A DNA stretch of 6,518 nt, taken from positions 1 to 6,518 of the forward strand of contig JANWKX010000055.1 of the NCBI GenBank assembly GCA_025451145.1, read 5' to 3'. Every line of letters starts with the position of its first letter. Position 1 is the first letter of the stretch. The translations under genes were made by a program, and so were the position numbers. This DNA comes from Vampirovibrionales bacterium. GTDB lineage: Bacteria; Cyanobacteriota; Vampirovibrionia; Vampirovibrionales; JAGQHJ01. The notes beneath the pieces are model-generated. The model made no database searches, was not told where the DNA came from, and saw nothing but the letters and a program-made list of their open reading frames with translations. Shown piece after piece: positions 1 through 4,606 of the stretch.

Positions 1-2
1 AG

Positions 3-221
3 CGCCTATTCAACCGTCTTAACTCGGGTGATCCCGATTTTATCAGTGGCTATGTTGGTCAAGCCTATCAGATGATGGATATGAATCCTTCTGAACTCTA
101 TAGCCTGCTGACGCAATTCCGTAGTTACTGGCCAAGGTTTAGCGATAAAGCCAGAAATACCATTGAGCAACAGTTGGCTCGATATACCCATAAATTTCTC
201 AATAGCGAGCCTATCGAATAG
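3..221 (+). CDS. C-terminal end of an unrecognised protein (5' truncated)
   Basis: This is an open reading frame running in from the left edge and ending at a TAG codon, giving the last 72 residues of a longer protein. The visible part is hydrophilic and looks helical, with alternating aromatic and polar residues (for example YVGQAYQMMDMNPSELYSLL), and has no membrane segment or metal-binding motif that I can identify. The other two plus-strand frames are closed early (TGA and TAA within the first 75 bases), which supports this frame. The family cannot be named from this fragment. Whether it carries the N-terminal RFG-type motif of its neighbours cannot be seen, because the start is outside the window. 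It is followed by a strong stem-loop at 250-276. Confidence 0.7.
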   Translation, partial: RLFNRLNSGDPDFISGYVGQAYQMMDMNPSELYSLLTQFRSYWPRFSDKARNTIEQQLARYTHKFLNSEPIE

Positions 222-249
222 GCCACTTACAGCGCTTTAGACCTCCTGG

Positions 250-276
250 ACGATTCACCGGTATGGGGTGAACCGT
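250..276 (+). other. Strong stem-loop downstream of the first gene, no T-run
   Basis: ACGATTCACC (250-259) pairs with GGTGAACCGT (267-276) around the 7-base loop GGTATGG: nine pairs and one A-C mismatch. It lies about 30 bases after the stop of the partial gene. No run of T follows, so it is not a classical intrinsic terminator. It could be a 3'-end protecting hairpin, a factor-dependent end, or an operator. Confidence 0.5.
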
Positions 277-403
277 ACGTATTGATCTGCTCATGCCAGT
301 TGATTCACAAATCGTCATAGTTTAACAAAACACGACTCAGGAAGTGTTTTTATAAATTATAGGGGTTTATTTATTTTCACGATTTAATCGGGAGGGGGGC
401 CAT

Positions 404-736
404 ATGGCTGATTTTCAAGCTGGCGCATATTTAAGTGATACTGCGGAGTCTTTCCTAAGACGAGGGAATACGATGCTTCCCGCTCGGGGCTATTGGTCAA
501 GAGCGGATAGGTTAGCCCACTATCAAAGTGCTCAAGAACTGGCTCGATCTTATAACGATCGTTTTATATCAAGTGGAGCGAGGGCCGAATTGGATCCTGA
601 AGGCGTTTTGAGGGTCAGTTTTTCGGATGGACGCTCGCCAATTGTTGAACAGTTTGCGAAAAGATTCGAGAGATGGGGGTTAAAAGGTGGCAAGTTGAGT
701 ACCTTGTTTGAGCAGGCGTTAGAGCATATGCGGTAA
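404..736 (+). CDS. Unrecognised 110-residue soluble protein
   Basis: The ATG at 404 is chosen because a purine-rich ribosome-binding site (GGGAGG, 390-395) lies just upstream. The frame is open a little further back, to a TAA at 353, but there is no convincing earlier start codon. A TATAAA at 351-356 could be a -10 element, though I see no good -35. The product has no signal peptide or membrane segment and looks mainly alpha-helical. It has an RADRLAHYQSAQELARSY helix near residues 33-50, a short strand-like LRVSFSDG near 69-76, and a basic helical C-terminal third (EQFAKRFERWGLKGGK, then LFEQALEHMR). I do not recognise the family. It is the only complete protein here without an [RK]F[GA] motif in the N-terminal region, so it may be unrelated to its neighbours. 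It converges on the LOG gene and shares a terminator with it. Confidence 0.75.
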   Translation: MADFQAGAYLSDTAESFLRRGNTMLPARGYWSRADRLAHYQSAQELARSYNDRFISSGARAELDPEGVLRVSFSDGRSPIVEQFAKRFERWGLKGGKLSTLFEQALEHMR

Positions 737-754
737 GCCATTATAATTCTCAAG

Positions 755-797
755 AAAAAAGCCCTCATGCTTGATCGGCAAACAGAAGGACTTTTTT
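755..797. terminator. Bidirectional intrinsic terminator between converging genes
   Basis: AAAAAAGCCCT (755-765) faces AGGACTTTTTT (787-797). Read on the plus strand the stem is 11 pairs with one C-A mismatch and ends in six T. Read on the minus strand the mismatch becomes a G-U wobble and the 3' arm again ends in six U, so it should work better for the LOG gene (ends at 842) than for the 404-736 gene. The loop is 21 bases and can form a small inner TGC/GCA hairpin. Confidence 0.75.
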
Positions 798-841
798 GAA
801 ATCGATTTTAATGGGGTTACGCAATTAGGCGTATTTGTCCA

Positions 842-1792
842 CTAATGAGCTGCGGGCCTGTGGCCATGGTGACCTGCTGTCCAAGGATGGCTTGGGTCAA
901 TCACCGCGTTCACAGCCGCTTCGATGGTGGGCACCGGCTTAAAGAAATCCTCGATCAACTGGGGGCTAATAAGGATACCATCGGGGGTTCGTAATTCACC
1001 TTCCGCTGCCCGGCTTTTCATGTAGGGAATAAGTCCACCAGGCTTGCTAAAGAATCCATCGACATCCAAAAGGATCATCGGCTTTTGCAGCTTTTGATGA
1101 TAATCATTGGTGAGCATGGCCAGTAGCGTGTTAAACGCCTCCTGGTCCGTACCAATGCCACCTGGGGCGACAATAATCCGGGACGCGCGATCGAAATAAC
1201 CTCCGGGGCCATACATCCGATGGTTGGTCCGGTTATTTGGATTTTTATGCTCATAGAATTCCGGATTGAAGTCCAAGGCATAAGGCTCGTTGGGGAAGGG
1301 TTCGCCACATCCAATGGCATGGCCTCCGGGGACACTCATGGCACCTTCGGCAACGGCTCTCATAATCCCAGGCCCCCCACCAGAGACGACATGCAATTGT
1401 TGCCCGTCAGCAGAAATGGTTCGATCGCCATGGCGATCCAAGCGGGTTGAGCTAATGGTCTTACCCAATGCTTTGGCCAGTTCATAATATTGATCACCTG
1501 GTTTTACTCGGTTGGAACCATAGATCACAACTCCATATTCCCGAGGATGGCGCTTACGATACAAATTATTAATGGGATCGCCTGTGGTCCAATCTTGATG
1601 ACCATAGGTATCCGGTCTTTCGCGCTTCAATCTTTCGATTTCCCGATCCAGCCTTTGGCGTTCGGCAAGCGGAATATAAGCCAGTTGGAATTTCGATCCA
1701 TTGGCGCCAAATTTTAATGCTTGATTTTGGTTTTGACGAAGCGCGTTCGGCCTGGCGACATGCCAAGCGGGAATACTGATATTGGACCCCAT
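842..1792 (-). CDS. LOG-family (lysine-decarboxylase-like) phosphoribohydrolase with N-terminal KFG extension
   Basis: The product has 316 residues. The Rossmann-like LOG core begins near residue 85: GVVIYGSNRVKPGDQYYELA (87-106), HVVSGGGPGIMRAVAEGA (134-151), and the family signature PGGIGTDQE (210-218), whose glutamate is catalytic in characterised members. Known LOG proteins hydrolyse the N-glycosidic bond of nucleoside 5'-monophosphates; some release free cytokinin bases, others act on ordinary purine or pyrimidine nucleotides (PpnN type). The substrate cannot be told from this sequence. The first ~84 residues are an extension to the core containing LKFGANG (26-32), the tag shared with neighbouring genes, then a charged helix (LDREIERLKRERP). 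The canonical RKxxM stretch before the signature appears altered (RTNHRM, then GPGGYF). The C terminus is histidine-rich (H302, H308, H309, H311, H316). AGGAG at 1804-1808 (minus strand) supports the ATG at 1792. The gene is apparently monocistronic. Confidence 0.93.
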   Translation of the reverse strand: MGSNISIPAWHVARPNALRQNQNQALKFGANGSKFQLAYIPLAERQRLDREIERLKRERPDTYGHQDWTTGDPINNLYRKRHPREYGVVIYGSNRVKPGDQYYELAKALGKTISSTRLDRHGDRTISADGQQLHVVSGGGPGIMRAVAEGAMSVPGGHAIGCGEPFPNEPYALDFNPEFYEHKNPNNRTNHRMYGPGGYFDRASRIIVAPGGIGTDQEAFNTLLAMLTNDYHQKLQKPMILLDVDGFFSKPGGLIPYMKSRAAEGELRTPDGILISPQLIEDFFKPVPTIEAAVNAVIDPSHPWTAGHHGHRPAAH

Positions 1793-1821
1793 ATGTGCCT
1801 GCTCTCCTATTAAATCACTCT

Positions 1822-1845
1822 CTTATATGTAACCTTATATACAAC
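1822..1845. repeat. Tandem 12-base direct repeat in the LOG gene leader
   Basis: CTTATATGTAAC (1822-1833) is followed immediately by CTTATATACAAC (1834-1845), matching at 10 of 12 positions. It lies 30-53 bases upstream of the LOG start codon. On the minus strand it supplies two TATAAG hexamers, so it may be the -10 region, an operator, or both. No convincing -35 was found. Confidence 0.55.
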
Positions 1846-1878
1846 AGGGTTAGATGATGAACCTAAAATGTAATTTGA

Positions 1879-1905
1879 GAATTAAGTTAACACAAACGTT
1901 AATTC
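1879..1905. promoter_or_regulatory. Possible operator: inverted repeat GAATTAA-N13-TTAATTC
   Basis: The 7-base arms GAATTAA (1879-1885) and TTAATTC (1899-1905) are exact inverted copies with centres 20 bases apart, about two helical turns. The spacer contains GTTAAC and is followed by AACGTT, both palindromic. The position upstream of the LOG gene suits a dimeric regulator. AT-rich sequence makes chance matches easier. Confidence 0.35.
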
Positions 1906-2009
1906 AAGTGTGTGGCTATGAATGAATTCATAAAAAATTTTTACATTGTGCTTAAAATGAGCGCAAAATAAAAAAAGCTGGACCAAAGCGAGGCTCATTG
2001 AACGAACTA

Positions 2010-2087
2010 ATGGCTAAGCCTGTTAGATTTTGCGGATTTTTTCATAAACGCCTATTTCCTAAGACGAAAGGCTTCAAGTTTTATTAA
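2010..2087 (+). CDS. Possible 25-residue peptide gene with PVRFCG motif
   Basis: This short ORF opens with ATG at 2010 and ends at TAA (2085-2087). Its peptide starts MAKPVRFCGFF and continues with a strongly basic tail rich in Lys, Arg, His and Phe. PVRF repeats the N terminus of the next gene (MNPVRFGS), and RFCG resembles RFAG in the 2623 gene. There is no well-placed ribosome-binding site (GAGG at 1990-1993 is too distant). The ORF ends just before the candidate promoter of the 2166 gene. It may be a real micropeptide, the remains of a decayed tagged gene, or chance. Confidence 0.22.
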   Translation: MAKPVRFCGFFHKRLFPKTKGFKFY

Positions 2088-2088
2088 A

Positions 2089-2119
2089 TTGACAACAAAT
2101 TGGCTTGAGCTGTTTTTAT
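2089..2119 (+). promoter_or_regulatory. Candidate sigma70-type promoter for the 2166 gene
   Basis: A perfect -35 hexamer TTGACA (2089-2094) is followed after 19 bases by TTTTAT (2114-2119), a 4-of-6 match to the -10 consensus. The spacing is longer than the ideal 17. It lies about 50 bases before the start codon and faces the right way. Confidence 0.4.
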
Positions 2120-2165
2120 CGACCAGAACATTGAAAGCCACGTTAATCATCGAAAGGAAGAAATA

Positions 2166-2432
2166 ATGAACCCAGTTCGCTTTGGATCTTTGGGAATCGA
2201 CTCAACAACTTATGATTTGCTGAGGAAGACAGGCGATCCCAATTTTAGGATCGATGAAACCAGTCCTGGCAGTTTTACCCTTAAAGATGGTCATCAAGGG
2301 TATGCCGTAACGGATCATGGTGATGGTAGTTATTTTATTCAAACTGGGGATGGCCTAGATGAAGATACGCGTATCAGAGGTCAAATGGTCGATTATGGTG
2401 CTGATGAAAATAGCATCGATATCATTGGTTAG
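2166..2432 (+). CDS. Small acidic protein with N-terminal MNPVRFGSL tag
   Basis: The product has 88 residues. The ATG is supported by AAAGGA (2153-2158) at 7 bases and by a candidate promoter just upstream. The protein begins MNPVRFGSLG; the tag VRFG occupies residues 4-7 and matches the start of the 3125-3601 protein (MVSVRFGSL) at 7 of 9 positions, although the two proteins show no similarity afterwards. The remainder is rich in Asp and Gly and looks beta-rich, with DGHQGYAVTDHGDGSYFIQ at about 41-59 and an acidic end (LDEDTRIRGQMVDYGADENS). There is no signal peptide and no membrane segment. I do not recognise the family. Aspartate-glycine turns might suggest metal binding, but no known calcium-binding pattern is complete. 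Confidence 0.82.
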   Translation: MNPVRFGSLGIDSTTYDLLRKTGDPNFRIDETSPGSFTLKDGHQGYAVTDHGDGSYFIQTGDGLDEDTRIRGQMVDYGADENSIDIIG

Positions 2433-2527
2433 CTTTTACAGGCCTATTACCCACTCAAGGCTTACGCTCTAAACCCTTTGATAAATGGCTATAGTAAGCG
2501 GTGAACTTCTGTAAACGCATGGCTGAA

Positions 2528-2546
2528 AAAGGGCAATTTTGGGCTT
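2528..2546 (+). repeat. Leader element copy A (AAAGGGCAATTTTnnGCTT)
   Basis: AAAGGGCAATTTT followed by GGGCTT matches 17 of 19 positions with copy B at 3795-3813. The 13-base core ends 82 bases before the ATG of the 2623 gene; in copy B the distance is 81 bases. A second shared block, CAATAGA, follows at 2576-2582 (copy B: 3847-3853). Upstream, CCCTTT (2474-2479) lies in the 28-base loop of a GCTTAC/GTAAGC stem (2460-2465, 2494-2499) and can pair with AAAGGG of the element. Confidence 0.5.
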
Positions 2547-2622
2547 TCAGGTGGTTTATAACAACAAGATTTCTGCAATAGATTCAGATATCTTTGTGGA
2601 GTGAAGTAAGAGGAGCGTTTTG

Positions 2623-3036
2623 ATGAAGATGATGGGACTTGGGAATTTAGCCTTGAGGGCTCAAGCACGACCCGCCAATTTAAGGCCTAAAGCAGCCCGA
2701 TTTGCCGGTTCAGCTATTCCAGCGGATATCAAAGTTGATTCAAGCTTAACCCAAGCGGTGTTTAATATGCTGCAAGCTCAAGGGAACAAAGGGTATGACT
2801 CTCATGGCTCTCGTACTTATATTACCCATTATCTTCCTGACGAAACGTTCGATCAGAAAGAGAGAAATTGCTTAGAAGTTGTCTTACACGGTATCCCCAT
2901 TGGCCACTATATTATTGATCCAGAAACAGGCGACGCCTTTGACAAATTTACACGCCAGGTAATCAGCGCTGGTGAAAAGAGAAATATTGAAGTTTTCTTA
3001 AGTGAAATCATGAGACAAAATTCAACATTTAATTAG
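2623..3036 (+). CDS. Unrecognised 137-residue protein with N-terminal RFAGS motif
   Basis: AGGAG at 2611-2615 lies 7 bases before the ATG at 2623, which is preferred to the TTG at 2620 (only 4 bases away). The first ~35 residues are basic and low in complexity (LRAQARPANLRPKAARFAGS); ARFAGS sits at 25-30 and looks like a relaxed form of the neighbours' RFG tag. This basic region resembles a targeting peptide but lacks a hydrophobic core, so it is not a Sec signal. The globular part follows: a helix LTQAVFNMLQAQG (42-54), a strand-rich middle with RTYITHYLPDETF (64-76) and CLEVVLHGIPIGHYIIDPETG (83-103), then a helical end. The pattern of paired strands ending in IDPETGDAFDKF suggests a compact alpha/beta domain. 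I cannot name it. The 3' end converges on the 3125-3601 gene. Confidence 0.82.
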   Translation: MKMMGLGNLALRAQARPANLRPKAARFAGSAIPADIKVDSSLTQAVFNMLQAQGNKGYDSHGSRTYITHYLPDETFDQKERNCLEVVLHGIPIGHYIIDPETGDAFDKFTRQVISAGEKRNIEVFLSEIMRQNSTFN

Positions 3037-3082
3037 TACGAATTAATATCATTGTGAAGGCAGATCTGTTAAATTCCTTTTA

Positions 3083-3107
3083 GTTTAAATCTATATCGAC
3101 TTTAAAC
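3083..3107. terminator. Weak AT-rich hairpin between converging genes
   Basis: GTTTAAA (3083-3089) and TTTAAAC (3101-3107) are exact inverted copies with an 11-base loop, in the 88-base gap between two genes that point at each other. The stem has a single G-C pair and no clean T-run follows, so terminator function is doubtful. Confidence 0.25.
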
Positions 3108-3124
3108 ATTTAGGCTATCAATTT

Positions 3125-3601
3125 TTAAGCCAGGGTTTGGAACTCAACGCCTGTCACGGTCGGGAAAAAAGACTGATCCTCTTCTTTTAGTTTAACCAGG
3201 GATATGGCCAATTTCGGCTTTGAATCCCGGATGCGAGAGGTGATCCAGTTTTTGTAACGTTCTTTTTCTTCAGGCGGTAAATTCGTATGAACATAAGCCT
3301 TGAAGTGGGCGCTTTCCTGGCGAGCATCCTCACCCGTAGCCAGATAAACCCTCCCATCCCAGAGTAACTCATCAGCAAAGCTATCGCTTCTAAAATCACA
3401 GTCTTGTTCAAGGAGTGTGTTTCGGGCGTTTAAAATCGCCGGGCTCTGAGGATGCTCAGGCGCTTGATTTAACGCTTCTACAAGGTTGGCTGCGGCAGGC
3501 CTGGTATAAGGTGATGTCTCATACTCTTCGATATTACCATTGCTTTGCTGGATCTGGGCTTTGAGGACAGGGATTAAGCTACCAAAACGAACGGATACCA
3601 T
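3125..3601 (-). CDS. Unrecognised 158-residue protein with N-terminal MVSVRFGSL tag
   Basis: AAGGAG (minus strand, 3611-3616) at 9 bases supports the ATG at 3601. The protein starts MVSVRFGSLIPVLK, with VRFGSL at residues 4-9, nearly the same N terminus as the 2166-2432 product, but written with different synonymous codons. After a polar linker (IQQSNGNIEEYETSPYTRP) come helices (AAANLVEALNQ and ILNARNTLLEQ), a mixed stretch with ELLWDGRVYLATGED (78-92), HFKAYVHTNLPPEEKERYKNWITSRI (99-124), and a strand-like end (KLAISLVKLKEED, then FFPTVTGVEFQTLA). No signal peptide or membrane segment is present. The two cysteine-free ends and single Cys68 argue against a metal cluster. I do not recognise the family. 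Confidence 0.82.
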   Translation of the reverse strand: MVSVRFGSLIPVLKAQIQQSNGNIEEYETSPYTRPAAANLVEALNQAPEHPQSPAILNARNTLLEQDCDFRSDSFADELLWDGRVYLATGEDARQESAHFKAYVHTNLPPEEKERYKNWITSRIRDSKPKLAISLVKLKEEDQSFFPTVTGVEFQTLA

Positions 3602-3655
3602 TTTATTAAGCTCCTTAGACTGAGCGTTTCTTTCGCTAGTTTAAAATTTACTATA

Positions 3656-3683
3656 GTTATAACAAATTTGTACTTAAATCAAA
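3656..3683 (-). promoter_or_regulatory. Weak candidate promoter for the 3125-3601 gene
   Basis: Read on the minus strand, TTTGAT (3678-3683) and TATAAC (3656-3661) are separated by 16 bases, about 55 bases upstream of the start codon. Both hexamers are imperfect and the region is AT-rich, so chance is possible. Confidence 0.3.
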
Positions 3684-3761
3684 ATCTATCGTTTAAAAAA
3701 TTTACATGGTTCAAATATTAATGAATTGGTCCGCGTTGAGTTAACTTTCTCCCTGTATTTG

Positions 3762-3791
3762 CGGCTTTGCCCTCAAGCCGGATGTGTTTTT
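3762..3791 (+). promoter_or_regulatory. Leader stem-loop with T-run, possible attenuator or pseudoknot
   Basis: CGGCTT (3762-3767) pairs with AAGCCG (3775-3780) around the loop TGCCCTC, followed by GATGTG and then TTTTT (3787-3791). No plus-strand gene ends upstream, so as a terminator it would act on the leader of the 3889 gene. The loop bases TGCCCT (3768-3773) are exactly complementary to AGGGCA (3797-3802) inside leader element copy B, so an H-type pseudoknot, or an alternative TTGCCCT/AGGGCAA pairing that opens the first stem, is possible. Confidence 0.4.
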
Positions 3792-3794
3792 CAC

Positions 3795-3813
3795 AAAGGG
3801 CAATTTTCTGCTT
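3795..3813 (+). repeat. Leader element copy B (AAAGGGCAATTTTnnGCTT)
   Basis: AAAGGGCAATTTT followed by CTGCTT is the second copy of the element at 2528-2546. Its core ends 81 bases before the ATG of the 3889 gene, and CAATAGA follows at 3847-3853 as in copy A. It starts 14 bases after the stem at 3762-3780 and can pair with that stem's loop. A shorter match, AAAGGGCA then TAAT, occurs at 5671-5682 on the plus strand with no clear gene after it. Confidence 0.5.
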
Positions 3814-3888
3814 GGGTTTGTTTTAAAGTTTTTAATTCAGGCTATCCAATAGACATGATGCGTTATGGTTTAAAAATGGAGTATTTGA

Positions 3889-4437
3889 ATGAACGTTGGT
3901 TTTTCTAGAATGCAGGATATTCGTCCTAACAGGTCTCAAGCTATCAAAGATGTCCGATTTGGCTGGCAGATTGAAGACCCAAGGATAACACAAGAGGCTT
4001 ATAATCAGGCTAAAGCTGATGCACAACAGGTTATTAGAGAAGCTGTTGAAAAGAATGATGTCATTGGCTTAACCCGGGCTCTTACAGACCGAAATTCTCG
4101 AAGGCCAGCCGATTTTCCATACTCACACGACACATTACTAGGTAATGTTTTTGTTTTTCGTAGAGATACGCAGGTAATGAACGCATTCACCGTCGTTAAA
4201 GCCCCTGAAACGGTTGAGCCGCTTGAGGATGAAATTAGAGACGCTGAACAAGCCTTAATTAAAATGATTAAAAGCGCGGCAACCCCGGAGCCGGATGTTG
4301 AACAAGCATTTAAAGTGTTCTTGGCGAGAAATGAACCAGCCTATTTTCCTGGAAAAGGGCTAAGCAAAGCGTTTATGGATCGCTTAGGATTCGTAAAATG
4401 GGCTAAGTTAGAAGCAGTCGCTAAACTGCCGCATTAA
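3889..4437 (+). CDS. Unrecognised 182-residue helical protein with N-terminal VRFG tag
   Basis: GGAG at 3878-3881, 7 bases before the ATG, fixes the start. The first 20 residues are polar and basic (MNVGFSRMQDIRPNRSQAIK), and the tag VRFGW occupies 22-26. A long helix follows (ITQEAYNQAKADAQQVIREAVEKND, about 33-57), then a segment with SRRPADFPYSHDTLLGNVFVFRRDTQ (69-94), an acidic region EPLEDEIRDAEQALIKMI (109-126), and a second helical domain with FKVFLARNEPAYFPGKGLSKAFMDRLGF (141-168). Charge is balanced; there is no membrane segment or signal peptide. The alternating helices suggest a helical bundle. I do not recognise the family. It lies alone between a complex leader and its own terminator, so it is probably regulated independently. 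Confidence 0.82.
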   Translation: MNVGFSRMQDIRPNRSQAIKDVRFGWQIEDPRITQEAYNQAKADAQQVIREAVEKNDVIGLTRALTDRNSRRPADFPYSHDTLLGNVFVFRRDTQVMNAFTVVKAPETVEPLEDEIRDAEQALIKMIKSAATPEPDVEQAFKVFLARNEPAYFPGKGLSKAFMDRLGFVKWAKLEAVAKLPH

Positions 4438-4444
4438 GAGATAG

Positions 4445-4475
4445 AAAGCGATCAATCGATATCGCTTTATTCTTT
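4445..4475 (+). terminator. Intrinsic terminator after the 3889-4437 gene
   Basis: AAAGCGAT (4445-4452) pairs perfectly with ATCGCTTT (4461-4468) around an 8-base loop, followed by ATTCTTT. It starts 7 bases after the TAA of the gene. The T-run is interrupted, but the position and perfect 8-base stem fit a terminator. On the minus strand only three T follow, so it is mainly one-directional. Confidence 0.65.
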
Positions 4476-4606
4476 AAGCCTGGGGTTGAAATCCGACCTC
4501 TGGCTTTCATCGGATAAATTAAATGTTTATTAATATTCAGCTAAATCAAGGCTAACGCACATTGAAGGCTTGAAAATCTGCTACAGGGTGTGACTCAATC
4601 TATCAC

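Larger units (their letters stand above)
1793..2165. other. Divergent intergenic region between LOG gene and 2166 gene
   Basis: This 373-base AT-rich gap must hold the start signals of two diverging genes. It contains a tandem 12-base repeat (1822-1845), an inverted repeat (1879-1905), a 10-base palindrome ATGAATTCAT (1922-1931), a tiny plus-strand ORF (2010-2087) and a plausible promoter (2089-2119). CTAATGG (2007-2013) and CCTGTTAG (2019-2026) can also form a weak hairpin with two wobble pairs, followed by T-rich sequence ending in TTTTTT near 2042. It could end a short transcript, but this is weak. Confidence 0.6.

Noticed and set aside
6..191. Minus-strand 61-codon frame opposite the first gene
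   Set aside because: It lies wholly opposite the partial plus-strand gene 3-221, whose codons look more protein-like, and has no ribosome-binding site of its own.
356..403. Upstream extension of the 404 gene that would add SRFNREGG, resembling the tag
   Set aside because: The frame is open back to 356 but contains no good start codon, and the ribosome-binding site falls inside this stretch and points to the ATG at 404.
616..630. VRVSFSDG in the 404-736 protein as another copy of the tag
   Set aside because: It lies near residue 70 in the middle of the protein and lacks the RF[GA] core, so it is not comparable.
1220..1717. Plus-strand frames inside the LOG gene
   Set aside because: They lie entirely opposite a clearly recognisable enzyme gene.
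1922..1931. ATGAATTCAT palindrome as an operator
   Set aside because: A single 10-base AT-rich palindrome without a second copy is too weak to call as a site on its own.
2519..2581. 20-codon ATG frame covering leader element copy A
   Set aside because: No ribosome-binding site; although KGQF recurs in one frame of copy B, the surrounding peptide does not match, so a nucleotide-level element explains it better.
3726..3908. Plus-strand 60-codon frame before and overlapping the 3889 gene
   Set aside because: It begins with TTG, has no ribosome-binding site, its peptide is rich in Cys and Phe unlike its neighbours, and it overlaps the well-supported start at 3889.
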